A program made the translations under genes and the position numbers. Below are positions 43,722 through 52,788 of a stretch of DNA of 64,000 nucleotides, piece after piece. Below the pieces are notes generated by a model, which saw only the letters and a program-made list of their open reading frames with translations, was not told the DNA's origin and ran no database searches. The DNA is from JABMMZ01 sp044368575 (lineage in GTDB: Bacteria > Bacteroidota > Bacteroidia > NS11-12g > UBA955), in the NCBI GenBank assembly GCA_044368575.1, contig JBIPPH010000001.1, positions 62,001-126,000 of the forward strand. The letters are read 5' to 3'. Positions within the stretch are counted from its first letter, which is position 1. Every line of letters starts with the position of its first letter.

Positions 43722-44615
43722 ATGAAGGTATTAGACACCGAGCATAATTTTTTAGGCATAGAAGAGCCTGAATTGTATCAATATGATCAGGCCAAAGTGG
43801 TGATTCAGTCTGCGCCCTATGAACATACTTCATCTTACGTTCAAGGTAGTGATAAAGGGCCATCAGCCATAATTGATGCCAGTCATTTCGTGGAGTTTTT
43901 TGATGAAGAAACCAATCAAGAAGCTTATAAAAAATTTGGCATAGCTACTCTAGAGCCTATGGATTTTACCGGTAAAGTAAATAAAGCTGCGGTAGATCAC
44001 ATCGAAGCAGAAACTTTAAAACATTTGAATAACGGTAAGTATGTTGTCTCTTTGGGCTCTGAACATACCGTTACCTTAGGTTTTGTGTCAGCCTTTATGA
44101 AGCATCACAGTGAGTTTTCAGTTTTGCAAATTGATGCTCATTCTGATTTAAGATCAGCATACCATGACAATCCGTATTCACATGCCAGTGTATTGGCCAG
44201 AATCCACGATTTAAATGTGCCTATATGTCAAGTTGGTATTCGTGCTCAATGTAAAGAGGAATACGATTTGATTCAATCTTCGCCGTTGATCAATACTTGG
44301 TATGCCCATCAAATTCAAGACAACGATGATTGGATGGATGCTTGTATCGCAGCCTTAAAAGATAAAGTGTATTTAACCATTGATGCTGACGGCTTTGACC
44401 CATCTGTTATGCCAGCTGTAGGAACGGCTGAGCCTGGTGGTTTAATGTGGCACCAAGGTTTGAAGTTCTTTAAAAAATTAGCTGCTAAAAAACAAATCAT
44501 TGGATTTGATATAGTTGAGTGTGCGCCAAAAGAAGGCGAAATATTAACCCAATTCAATTTGGCCAAATTGCTCTACAAAATTTTAGGCTATTGTAGTCAT
44601 AACGGTCAATTATAA
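43722..44615 (+). CDS. speB: Agmatinase/ureohydrolase family enzyme
   Basis: 297 residues. Mn-binding motifs of ureohydrolases are complete: SLGSEHTVT (His), QIDAHSDLR (Asp, His, Asp) and TIDADGFDPSVMPAVGTAEPGG (two Asp). The AVGTAEPGG loop favours agmatinase (agmatine to putrescine and urea) over arginase. SpeB-like enzymes make polyamines. Gene order efp-speB-cysteine desulfurase-cmk with gaps of 7, 1 and -1 nt suggests one transcript. Confidence 0.87.
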   Translation: MKVLDTEHNFLGIEEPELYQYDQAKVVIQSAPYEHTSSYVQGSDKGPSAIIDASHFVEFFDEETNQEAYKKFGIATLEPMDFTGKVNKAAVDHIEAETLKHLNNGKYVVSLGSEHTVTLGFVSAFMKHHSEFSVLQIDAHSDLRSAYHDNPYSHASVLARIHDLNVPICQVGIRAQCKEEYDLIQSSPLINTWYAHQIQDNDDWMDACIAALKDKVYLTIDADGFDPSVMPAVGTAEPGGLMWHQGLKFFKKLAAKKQIIGFDIVECAPKEGEILTQFNLAKLLYKILGYCSHNGQL

Positions 44616-44616
44616 C

Positions 44617-45765
44617 ATGAAAGTCTATTTGGATAATGCCGCAACAACTCCCCTTGATTCTGAGGTGATAGAGGTTATGTTGCCGGTAATGCGCAATGAT
44701 TTTGGCAATCCTTCATCATCGCATGCATTTGGCAGAAAGGTTAAAGCTCATATTGAGACCAGTCGCAAAACCATTGCGAAATTATTAAACGTTAGTCCTG
44801 CAGAAATTATCTTTACTTCTGGCGGAACAGAGGCAGATAATACCGCCATTCGTTCTAGTGTAGAATTAATGGGGGTTAGACACATCATTACTTCGCCCAT
44901 TGAACACCATGCTGTTTTACATACTGTAGAGGAATTAGCCCACAGTGGAGCGGTTCAAATGCATTTGGTAAATTTGCTTCCAGATGGTCATGTTGATCTT
45001 CAGGATTTAGAAGCATTATTAAAGTCACATCAAAATGTATTGGTGTCTTTGATGCACGGTAATAATGAAGTTGGCAATCTTTTAGACATTGAAGCAGTTA
45101 GTCAACTTTGTAGACAAAACAATGCATTGTTCCATTGCGATACCGTTCAAACCATGGCCCATTACGCATTTGATTTTAAAGCCTTAGATTTGGATTTTGC
45201 AGTAGGTGCTGCTCATAAATTCAATGGCCCAAAAGGTGTAGGGTTTTTATATTACAATAAACGCAATAAGATCAGACCACTCATTACTGGCGGTGCTCAA
45301 GAACGTGAGTTAAGAGCCGGTACAGAAAATGTATACGGTATAGTAGGTTTGGCTAAGGCAATGGAAATAGCTTACCGCGATTTGACTAAAAAACAAGCCC
45401 ATATTAAAGGCTTGAAAGATTATTTTATTGAGCAAGTTAAAGCTGAATTTCCGAGCATACAATTTAATGGCGATACAGCTGGTAGAAGTTTGTATACGGT
45501 TTTAAGTTTAGCTTTTCCTCCAGAAGTGTCAAGTGATATTTTACTGTTCAGTTTTGATTTACAAGGCATAGCTGTTTCAGGTGGTAGTGCTTGCAGCTCA
45601 GGTAGTAACACAGGCTCTCATGTTATTAGAGGTATTGGTAAACATCTGGATTGTGCGCCCGTAAGATTTTCTTTTGGAAAACACAATACCAAAGCCGAAG
45701 TGGATTACGTATTAGGCTTTATTCGCAGTTTGTTTGAACAGAGCAAAAAGAAAGCATCACTCTAA
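44617..45765 (+). CDS. Cysteine desulfurase (IscS/NifS family)
   Basis: 382 residues. MKVYLDNAATTPLD opening, EIIFTSGGTEADNTAI, AAHKFNGPKGVGFLY with PLP Lys near 200, AGTENV and the active Cys326 in SGGSACSSGSNTGSHV. Releases sulfur from cysteine as a persulfide for iron-sulfur clusters or thionucleosides. The short SSGS loop indicates a class I enzyme. The product could feed persulfide to the rhodanese cluster at 2040-3723, although the two loci are distant. Confidence 0.95.
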   Translation: MKVYLDNAATTPLDSEVIEVMLPVMRNDFGNPSSSHAFGRKVKAHIETSRKTIAKLLNVSPAEIIFTSGGTEADNTAIRSSVELMGVRHIITSPIEHHAVLHTVEELAHSGAVQMHLVNLLPDGHVDLQDLEALLKSHQNVLVSLMHGNNEVGNLLDIEAVSQLCRQNNALFHCDTVQTMAHYAFDFKALDLDFAVGAAHKFNGPKGVGFLYYNKRNKIRPLITGGAQERELRAGTENVYGIVGLAKAMEIAYRDLTKKQAHIKGLKDYFIEQVKAEFPSIQFNGDTAGRSLYTVLSLAFPPEVSSDILLFSFDLQGIAVSGGSACSSGSNTGSHVIRGIGKHLDCAPVRFSFGKHNTKAEVDYVLGFIRSLFEQSKKKASL

Positions 45766-46445
45766 TGCCTAAAATCAACATAGCCATAGACGGTTATTCA
45801 AGTTGCGGTAAAGGGACTTTAGCCAGTATGTTGGCAAAAGCTTTCAACTACACTATGATTGATACTGGTGCTATGTACAGAGCGGTAACTTTGTATTTAA
45901 TGCAGCATGGCATTGATATCAATGACCACAAGGCCATAGAAGCTGTATTGCCCCAAATTCATATTTCCTGGCAAACCATTGATCAGAAGCAGGTCACTTT
46001 TTTAAACGGCAATAACGTGGAAGACCAAATTCGCAGTATGGCTGTGGCCAATATGGTTAGTCCTGTTAGTCAGATAGATGTTGTAAGACATTTTTTAGTG
46101 CAGCAACAACAACAACTCGGACAATCTAAGGGGGTAGTGATGGATGGAAGAGATATTGGCACTGTAGTGTTTCCGGATGCAGAGGTTAAATTTTTTATGA
46201 CAGCTTCTGCTGAGGTTCGCGCTCAACGCCGCTATTCAGAAATGCAACAAAAAGGGCAAACCTCGCTCAGCTTTGATCAAGTTTTGCAGAACTTGAATGA
46301 ACGCGATTATTTAGACACTCACAGAGCGCATAGTCCATTGCAACAAGCACCTGATGCTATTGTGATTGATAATTCACAATTAAGCATTCAAGCCCAATTG
46401 GATTTGGCCATTGAAATAGTTCAAGCTAAAATCAATAGCCTTTGA
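45765..46445 (+). CDS. cmk: Cytidylate kinase
   Basis: 226 residues. P-loop GYSSCGKGTLA, then DTGAMYRAVTLYL, DGRDIGTVVFPDAEVKFFMTAS and RRYSEMQQKGQ. Phosphorylates CMP/dCMP, complementing pyrG in CTP supply. Starts on the stop codon of the cysteine desulfurase gene (TAATG). Confidence 0.96.
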   Translation: MPKINIAIDGYSSCGKGTLASMLAKAFNYTMIDTGAMYRAVTLYLMQHGIDINDHKAIEAVLPQIHISWQTIDQKQVTFLNGNNVEDQIRSMAVANMVSPVSQIDVVRHFLVQQQQQLGQSKGVVMDGRDIGTVVFPDAEVKFFMTASAEVRAQRRYSEMQQKGQTSLSFDQVLQNLNERDYLDTHRAHSPLQQAPDAIVIDNSQLSIQAQLDLAIEIVQAKINSL

Positions 46446-46500
46446 TTTGGTTTTAGGAATTCAATCAGAATAATTGCACTTTTGTAAACACTATTGATTT

Positions 46501-47685
46501 ATGGAATCTAGCATTAAGCAATTAGCTAAAGCCATTCGCGAGGACATCATTGCCATTCGCCATGACATTCATCAACATCCAGAATTGTCTTTTCAAGAAG
46601 AAAGAACAGCTCAGAAAGTAGAAACCTATTTAAAAGGTTTAGGGCTCGAAACCCATCGCATTTCTAATACTGGTGTTTGGGCCATGATACAAGGGGAGGC
46701 CGGTCCAGGCAAAACCCTTGCGCTTAGAGCCGACCTTGATGCTTTGCCTATTCAAGAAGCAACGCAAAAAGACTATAAATCTGTAAATGATGGCGTAATG
46801 CATGCCTGTGGTCATGATGTGCACACCAGTGCCTTGTTAGGCGCTGCAACTATTTTGGTTCAATTGAAGGCTCAACTTAAAGGGCAAGTCAAATTGATTT
46901 TTCAACCGGGTGAAGAAAAGTTGCCAGGTGGCGCGAGTTTACTTATTAAAGAAGGCGTTTTAAGCCATCCGCCAGTCGATGCCATTATTGGCCAGCATGT
47001 AATGCCATTAATTCCTTCAGGAAAAGTTGGGTTTAGACAAGGTTTGTATATGGCCAGTACAGATGAAATTTACATCACTATTCATGGTAAAGGTGGTCAT
47101 GGCGCAATGCCTCACTTATGTGTTGATCCGGTAGCCATTACCGCTCAGCTACTGGTGAATTTACAACAGATAGTGAGCCGTCAGGCCAAGCCTATTTTGC
47201 CCACTGTATTAAGCTTCGGGAAGTTATATTCTCATGGAGGGGCTACTAATGTTATCCCTAATGCGGTAAGCGTTGAAGGCACACTTAGAACCTTAGATGA
47301 AAGCTGGAGAGCTGAGGTAAAAACCCTAATCAGCAAGATGTGTCATAGCATTGCAGAAGCCAATGGTGCTAAAGCTGAGGTCAGAATTGAAAATGGCTAT
47401 CCATTCTTAAAAAATGATGAAGCGCTTACCGTTTTTTTTACACAAGCGGCTAAAACATATATGGGAGAAGCACAAGTTGAACCATTGGATATTTGGATGG
47501 CGGCAGAAGATTTTGCATACTACAGCCAAGAAGTACCAGCCTGTTTTTATAGACTAGGTACCCGCAACGAAGCTAAAGGCATAGTGTCTTCTGTGCACAC
47601 CAATACCTTTGATATTGATGAAGATGCTATCGAAGACGGTTGTGGTTTAATGGCTTATCTTGCTTTTCAGTACTTGAATGCCTAA
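46501..47685 (+). CDS. M20 family amidohydrolase (N-acyl-amino-acid deacylase type)
   Basis: 394 residues. IRHDIHQHPELSFQEERTAQKV, LRADLDALPIQE, MHACGHDVHTSALLG (Cys-His metal/catalytic motif), FQPGEEKLPGGAS (catalytic Glu) and a dimerisation domain GKGGHGAMPH. Relatives release the amino acid from N-acyl amino acids or hippurate. Cytoplasmic; substrate unknown. Separated by 55 nt from cmk and 81 nt from ddl. Confidence 0.92.
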   Translation: MESSIKQLAKAIREDIIAIRHDIHQHPELSFQEERTAQKVETYLKGLGLETHRISNTGVWAMIQGEAGPGKTLALRADLDALPIQEATQKDYKSVNDGVMHACGHDVHTSALLGAATILVQLKAQLKGQVKLIFQPGEEKLPGGASLLIKEGVLSHPPVDAIIGQHVMPLIPSGKVGFRQGLYMASTDEIYITIHGKGGHGAMPHLCVDPVAITAQLLVNLQQIVSRQAKPILPTVLSFGKLYSHGGATNVIPNAVSVEGTLRTLDESWRAEVKTLISKMCHSIAEANGAKAEVRIENGYPFLKNDEALTVFFTQAAKTYMGEAQVEPLDIWMAAEDFAYYSQEVPACFYRLGTRNEAKGIVSSVHTNTFDIDEDAIEDGCGLMAYLAFQYLNA

Positions 47686-47753
47686 ACGCCTTTTTATTGG
47701 ACGTTTATAGCAGCAAGTGGATATCTCAAAACAGGCCAAAATGCGTTAAGCTT

Positions 47754-47761
47754 TAATTTTG
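47754..47761 (+). promoter_or_regulatory. ddl promoter (-7 element)
   Basis: TAATTTTG matches TAnnTTTG and ends 5 nt before the GTG start codon of ddl, again predicting a leaderless or near-leaderless mRNA. Confidence 0.5.
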
Positions 47762-47766
47762 TTGAT

Positions 47767-48831
47767 GTGAAAACATTAGCCATTATTACTGGGGGAAAAT
47801 CGCCTGAACACGATGTTGCCATCATTTCTTCAAGAAATATTTTTAAAGCAGTTGATACAACTCAATACGAGATTAAAGTTGTAGGGATATCTAAAAGTGG
47901 TCAATGGTATTTATTGCCTGATCAAACCCTATTTGAAGAAGGTATAAAAATTGGCGAACAGTCGTCGCATTTGCCATTATGTGTTTTACCTTTTGATGAC
48001 TATCCCATTCGATTGCAAAATGGTTTAGAACCAGTTAAAATTGATGTGTTTTTTCCTATTGCACATGGTGTTTATGGGGAGGATGGTATACTTCAAGGCG
48101 TACTTGAGAATACCAATAAACCTTATGTAGGACCAGGTGTTTTGGGTTCAGCCATTGGCATGGATAAAGATGTTGCCAAACAATTGTTGGCTTTTAATGG
48201 TATTCAAGTAACACCTTGGGTAACCTTGTATAAAGGAGATGAAATTCCTTGGGCTAACATAGAAGCTCTTGGCTTTCCTGTTTTTGTTAAACCTGCCAAT
48301 ATGGGTTCTGGTGTTGGGGTTGAAAAAGCGAGTACTTTAGAGGAATTAAAAAGTTGTATAGAGCGCGCTTTTACTTATGATATTAAACTCTTAATAGAAA
48401 AGGGCATAAATGGAAGAGAGGTTGAGACTGCTGTATTAGGCAACTTAAAAACCAAAGGTACTGGCGTAGGGGAAATCATAGTAGAATCAGGTTTCTATAC
48501 CTATGAAAACAAATACATTAATGCAGCCACCAAGGTAGTGATTCCTGCAGAAAACTTATCTGAAGCAAGCATTGCTTTGATTCAATCAACGGCTTTAAAA
48601 GCCTATAGGGTTTTACAGTTAGAGGGTATGAGTAGAGTAGACTTTTTCTATGTAAATGATGATACTTTTTACTTGAATGAGGTGAATACCCTGCCAGGCT
48701 TTACCAATATTAGTATGTATCCTAAGTTGTGGGAAGCAGCAGGATTGCCTTACACAGCTTTAATTAGTGAACTAATAGCTGTTGCAATCGAGCGTTTTAA
48801 TATGCGCCAATCGCTTAATAGAAGCCTATAA
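47767..48831 (+). CDS. ddl: D-alanine--D-alanine ligase
   Basis: 354 residues, ATP-grasp enzyme. TGGKSPEHDVAIISSRNI, FPIAHGVYGEDG, KPANMGSGVGVEKA, and EVNTLPGFTNISMYPKLWEAAGL. Makes D-Ala-D-Ala for peptidoglycan. GTG start; no ATG fits. The stop codon abuts the stop codon of the opposing DUF4440 gene with no base between. Confidence 0.96.
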   Translation: MKTLAIITGGKSPEHDVAIISSRNIFKAVDTTQYEIKVVGISKSGQWYLLPDQTLFEEGIKIGEQSSHLPLCVLPFDDYPIRLQNGLEPVKIDVFFPIAHGVYGEDGILQGVLENTNKPYVGPGVLGSAIGMDKDVAKQLLAFNGIQVTPWVTLYKGDEIPWANIEALGFPVFVKPANMGSGVGVEKASTLEELKSCIERAFTYDIKLLIEKGINGREVETAVLGNLKTKGTGVGEIIVESGFYTYENKYINAATKVVIPAENLSEASIALIQSTALKAYRVLQLEGMSRVDFFYVNDDTFYLNEVNTLPGFTNISMYPKLWEAAGLPYTALISELIAVAIERFNMRQSLNRSL

Positions 48832-49281
48832 TTACCAGGTGTGGTCTACCACAATCTTCCATGCTTTTGATTGTTCTTGAAAAATCAATGAAAAGTAGCC
48901 ACCGCTGTTTTGATTACTAACAATCTGCCATTTGCCGGTTACTTGATAGGTTTTAGGTTGATCTGCTAATTTGAAAATACTCAGGTCTTCAAAGCTTAAT
49001 TTACCCATCTTTTCTGAAGAGGAGTAATGGCGTTTATAATTGGCTGCAACTGAGTCATAATTGAATCTTGTACCATTTTTACCAATAAACTTTAAGGCAG
49101 CATTGTGCCAATAACCTTGCATGAATCCATCTATACTGCCATTGTTCCAATCCCTCACTTGTTGATCCAATACAGCTATAATGGCAGTAGAATCTGCTGA
49201 TTGTGTATTGGCGGTTTGGCTTGTGCTAGTTTGGCATGACATCATACCACAGACGATAAAAAGGCATAGAATTGCTTTCAT
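48832..49281 (-). CDS. DUF4440/SnoaL-like lipoprotein
   Basis: 149 residues. Lipobox MMSC near residue 16. The body has an NTF2-like pattern: VLDQQVRDWNNGSIDGFMQGYWHNAALKFIGKNG, ending YFSLIFQEQSKAWKIVVDHTW. These small cone-shaped domains bind ligands or act as enzymes; role unknown. ATG at 49281 replaces a TTG at 49287. Expressed from a -7 motif that abuts the oppositely oriented promoter of the FAD oxidase gene. Confidence 0.82.
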   Translation of the reverse strand: MKAILCLFIVCGMMSCQTSTSQTANTQSADSTAIIAVLDQQVRDWNNGSIDGFMQGYWHNAALKFIGKNGTRFNYDSVAANYKRHYSSSEKMGKLSFEDLSIFKLADQPKTYQVTGKWQIVSNQNSGGYFSLIFQEQSKAWKIVVDHTW

Positions 49282-49293
49282 ATTCAATTAAAG

Positions 49294-49309
49294 TATCTTT
49301 GCAAAGATA
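49294..49309. promoter_or_regulatory. Palindromic divergent promoter (two abutting -7 elements)
   Basis: The perfect 16-bp palindrome TATCTTTGCAAAGATA consists of a rightward TATCTTTG (49294-49301) for the FAD oxidase (ATG 49311) and a leftward TATCTTTG (49309-49302) for the DUF4440 lipoprotein (ATG 49281). Two RNA polymerases could not occupy both elements at once. The motifs are seen; mutual exclusion is inferred. Confidence 0.62.
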
Positions 49310-49310
49310 A

Positions 49311-50381
49311 ATGAACGCCATGCAAAACGAAGCAAAAGTAGATGTTATAGTGGTAGGAGGCGGTTTGGCTGGCATTTGGACTTGCTTCAGGCTGATTGCG
49401 TTAAATAAAAAAGTTGCCTTAATTGATTTGCCTGAGGGCAATTGTAGTTCAAGTATTGCTGCAGGCATTTATAATCCCTTATTGGCTAAACATCAAAAGT
49501 TATCCTACAAGGCCCATGAAATTTATCCTCATATAGCTGAAGAATATGCCAGAATCGAAGCATATATAAATGAGCAGGTTCACCATGCTATGCCTATAGC
49601 GTATATCATCGATCAATTAAAAACACTAAATGATTGGGCTGGCTTATGTAGTGATGATCGATTCAAACCTTTTGTTAGCCTAAACAATGAAAGGTTATCT
49701 GATAACATCATTTCAGAGCTTGGGTATTTAAGCATACAATCATCTGCTTGGGTTGATATTCCGCATTTGATGAAAGCCTTTAACACTGCCATACAATCAA
49801 AGCACATCTATCTTAATCAAACATTTGATTACACTTCACTTCAGATACATGAAGACCATCTTCGTTATCAAAACCTTTTTGCGGATAAAATTGTGTTTTG
49901 TGAGGGCATTGGCATACAACAGAATCCTTTCGCAAGTCATATTCGCCTAAAACCGGCAAAAGGAGAGATATTGCTTATTAATAGTCAATGTGCGGTCAAT
50001 GATTGTATCCCTCAACAAGGGGTGTTTTTGTTGCCTGTAGCACCTAATACCTTTAAAGTCGGCTCAAACTTTGAATGGCAACAATTAGATACACAAATAA
50101 CTGATTCAGCAAAGCAAGAAATAGTAGACAAACTTTGTGAGTGGTTTAAAGAACCTTTTGAGATCACAGATCATAAAGCTGGTATAAGACCCTCCAGTCA
50201 TGACCGCAGACCAATACTTGGCGCCTTAGATGCCCATCAACAATTGTTTGTATTCAATGGATTAGGGTCCAAAGGTGTGGCCTTATCGCCTTATTACAGT
50301 CAGTGTTTAGTTGATCACATGTACAATGGAACGCAGATTGACGATGAAGTATCTGTTAATCGTTACAAGCCTAAATGCTGA
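49311..50381 (+). CDS. FAD-dependent oxidoreductase (DAO/ThiO-like)
   Basis: 356 residues. Dinucleotide-binding fold VDVIVVGGGLAGIWTCFRL (about 10-28), SIAAGIYNPL, and C-terminal GIRPSSHDRRPILGAL followed by FVFNGLGSKGVALSP, the usual DAO-family end motifs. Relatives oxidise glycine, D-amino acids or modify tRNA wobble bases (MnmC C-domain). The PVAPNTFKVGSNFEW section resembles amino-acid oxidases; substrate not determined. Its 3' end overlaps rnc by 19 bp on the opposite strand. Confidence 0.86.
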   Translation: MNAMQNEAKVDVIVVGGGLAGIWTCFRLIALNKKVALIDLPEGNCSSSIAAGIYNPLLAKHQKLSYKAHEIYPHIAEEYARIEAYINEQVHHAMPIAYIIDQLKTLNDWAGLCSDDRFKPFVSLNNERLSDNIISELGYLSIQSSAWVDIPHLMKAFNTAIQSKHIYLNQTFDYTSLQIHEDHLRYQNLFADKIVFCEGIGIQQNPFASHIRLKPAKGEILLINSQCAVNDCIPQQGVFLLPVAPNTFKVGSNFEWQQLDTQITDSAKQEIVDKLCEWFKEPFEITDHKAGIRPSSHDRRPILGALDAHQQLFVFNGLGSKGVALSPYYSQCLVDHMYNGTQIDDEVSVNRYKPKC

Positions 50382-51091
50382 CAAGCTTTAACACAAGCCA
50401 TTTCTTCAGCTGTTTTTTTACTGATGTTGCTGACGGAAGCAATTTGTTCTCCCTCTAAAACAACTGCCATTTCATAGACCTTTCTTTTTTGAGAGTCATC
50501 AACGTTCAACAATACCATTTCCAGGGTTCTTTTTTCTTTTTGAGCCCATTTAATGAGTTTGGCTTTATAGCTCAGTTCTTCTTGCAGTAATGTGTCAAAA
50601 TCAATGTGCTGAACCAAGATGGTATTTAAGATAAATTTTCTGGTAAAGTTGAAACCTTTGTCGAGGTAAATAGCGCCAATCAAGCTCTCAAAAGCATTGC
50701 CTGCGACACCCTCTAAAAAGGCAGGATTATTCTTTAATTTTTGATCGTAAAACAACAATTGATGAATACCCATCTTCTTGGCTATTTGATTGAGTTTATT
50801 GCGACCAACAATTTTAGATCTGGTTTCTGTTAAGAAACCCTCATTTTGATAGGGAAACTTTAAATACAATTTTTCGGCAATGACCATTCCCAAAACCGCA
50901 TCCCCTAAAAATTCCAAACGTTCATTATTGCTTTTTCCTCTAGAACTTAAATGCCGATAAGAATTGTGCGTGATAGCTATTTTGTATAAACTAATGGCAT
51001 TAGGGTAGAACCCTAACACATTGTATAACTTCTCATAAAGCGCTTTGTCTTTAGACCATCGCGTCTTAAAGAAGTTAAATAACCGAATCAA
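50363..51091 (-). CDS. rnc: Ribonuclease III
   Basis: 242 residues. Catalytic signature NERLEFLGDAVLGMVIAEKLY near residue 55, later FESLIGAIYLDKGF with the second acidic pair, and a C-terminal double-stranded-RNA-binding domain ending AEEMACVKACQHLGL. Cleaves dsRNA in rRNA maturation. Third gene of acpP-fabF-rnc, 6 nt after fabF. With many overlapping convergent transcripts in this genome, RNase III would have natural dsRNA substrates. Confidence 0.96.
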   Translation of the reverse strand: MIRLFNFFKTRWSKDKALYEKLYNVLGFYPNAISLYKIAITHNSYRHLSSRGKSNNERLEFLGDAVLGMVIAEKLYLKFPYQNEGFLTETRSKIVGRNKLNQIAKKMGIHQLLFYDQKLKNNPAFLEGVAGNAFESLIGAIYLDKGFNFTRKFILNTILVQHIDFDTLLQEELSYKAKLIKWAQKEKRTLEMVLLNVDDSQKRKVYEMAVVLEGEQIASVSNISKKTAEEMACVKACQHLGL

Positions 51092-51097
51092 AGTGTA

Positions 51098-52345
51098 TTA
51101 CAGTTTTTTGAAAATAACAGTGGCATTGTGACCTCCAAAACCAAATGTATTACTCACTGCCACATTGATGTTTCTTTGTTGGGCAGTGTTAAACGTTAAA
51201 TTCAATTTAGGATCGATGTTTTCATCGTCCGTAAAATGATTGATGGTTGGGGGAACAAGACTGTGTTGCATTGCCATGATAGAGGCCACAGCTTCAACAG
51301 CTCCAGCGCCTCCTAATAAATGGCCAGTCATAGATTTGGTTGAACTAATGTTCATCTTATAAGAATGCTCACCAAAAACGGATTGAATGGCTTTTAGTTC
51401 AGCAATATCACCCAATGGGGTAGATGTACCGTGAACATTGATGTAATCAATATCAGTTGTGCTTAATTGAGCATCTTCTAAAGCCCAGTTCATACATCTG
51501 ATAACCCCTAAACCTTCAGGGTGTGGTGCAGTCATGTGATAGGCGTCAGCACTTAAACCAGCGCCAGCTACTTCACAATATATTTTAGCTCCTCTAGCAA
51601 TGGCGTGTTCATATTCTTCCAACACCAAGGCTGCGGAGCCTTCTCCCAATACAAACCCATCTCTGTCTTTGTCAAAAGGACGAGAAGCTGTTTTCGGAGA
51701 GTCGTTTCTTTCACTAAGGGCTTTCATGTTGCAGAATCCGCCAACGGCAGGTTCATTCACACAAGCTTCAGATCCGCCAGTAATGATCAATGGACTTTTA
51801 CCCATTCTTATCATGTTAAAGGCATCAATTAATGCATTGTTACTAGATGCACATGCAGAAACTGTGGTGTAATTTGGCCCACCAAAGCCATACTTAATAC
51901 TCACCAAACCTCCAGCAATATCTGAAATCATTTTGGTGATAAAGAAAGGAGAGAATCTAGGCGTTCCATCGCCTTTAGCAAATTCTACACTTTCATTGAA
52001 AAAGGATGTTAATCCACCAATGCCTGAACCCCATATTACCCCGATTTTTGATTTGTCAATCTTTTCAAGATCTAAACCAGCATCTTTAATGGCTTCTTCT
52101 GTTGTTACATGTGCAAATTGGGCAAATCTATCCATTTTTCTAGCCTCTTTACGGTCCATAAAGTCTTCAGGGTTGAAGCCTTTAACTTCGCAAGCAAAGG
52201 TGGACTTAAATTTAGAGGTGTCAAACAATGTGATTTTGTCGGCTCCACTCACACCATTAGACAAACCATTCCAATACGATTGGAGATCGTTGCCTAACGG
52301 TGTAAGAGCACCCATACCCGTAACGACTACACGTTTTAACTGCAT
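51098..52345 (-). CDS. fabF: 3-oxoacyl-ACP synthase II
   Basis: 415 residues. VVTGMGALTPLGND opening, YTTVSACASSNNAL with active Cys near 163, catalytic His in VHGTSTPLGD and in KSMTGHLLGGAGA, NTFGFGGHNA at the end. Elongates fatty acids on ACP. 22 nt after acpP. Confidence 0.97.
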   Translation of the reverse strand: MQLKRVVVTGMGALTPLGNDLQSYWNGLSNGVSGADKITLFDTSKFKSTFACEVKGFNPEDFMDRKEARKMDRFAQFAHVTTEEAIKDAGLDLEKIDKSKIGVIWGSGIGGLTSFFNESVEFAKGDGTPRFSPFFITKMISDIAGGLVSIKYGFGGPNYTTVSACASSNNALIDAFNMIRMGKSPLIITGGSEACVNEPAVGGFCNMKALSERNDSPKTASRPFDKDRDGFVLGEGSAALVLEEYEHAIARGAKIYCEVAGAGLSADAYHMTAPHPEGLGVIRCMNWALEDAQLSTTDIDYINVHGTSTPLGDIAELKAIQSVFGEHSYKMNISSTKSMTGHLLGGAGAVEAVASIMAMQHSLVPPTINHFTDDENIDPKLNLTFNTAQQRNINVAVSNTFGFGGHNATVIFKKL

Positions 52346-52367
52346 GTGTTGTTAGAGGGAATAAAAA

Positions 52368-52604
52368 TTACTTTGCGTTGTTTTCGATGTATGAAATGGC
52401 ATCGCCAACAGTGCCGATTTTCTCAGCTTGCTCATCAGGAATGGCGATATTGAATTCTTTTTCAAATTCCATGATCAACTCTACAGTGTCTAATGAATCT
52501 GCACCTAGGTCGTTGGTGAAACTTGCTTCTGGCGTAACTTCACTTGCTTCAACGCCTAATTTGTCAACGATGATTGACTTTACTTTTTCTGCTACTTCTG
52601 ACAT
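52368..52604 (-). CDS. acpP: Acyl carrier protein
   Basis: 78 residues, acidic. DLGADSLDTVELIMEFEKEF carries the Ser that receives 4'-phosphopantetheine. First gene of acpP-fabF-rnc, a conserved order. About 180 nt of AT-rich non-coding DNA precede it and must contain the promoter; I see no perfect -7 motif. Confidence 0.98.
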   Translation of the reverse strand: MSEVAEKVKSIIVDKLGVEASEVTPEASFTNDLGADSLDTVELIMEFEKEFNIAIPDEQAEKIGTVGDAISYIENNAK

Positions 52605-52788
52605 GATGTATTATTTTTTAATTTGCTGCAAATAACCATATTTTTTGAAACATAAACACATTTTTTTTTGGGAATTTGTATACCAATAGGCCGATGATAA
52701 AGCGACAAAAAATAGCTTAAGTATTTGTTTTACAGTGTTTTATGTGCAATGTATAGGTTTTGGGTCATTGTTGAAAACAATTCCAGAT

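Noticed and set aside
47686..47720. A terminator between the M20 peptidase and ddl (AAACG...CGTTT).
   Set aside because: Only a 5-bp stem with a long loop and no T tract after the second arm.
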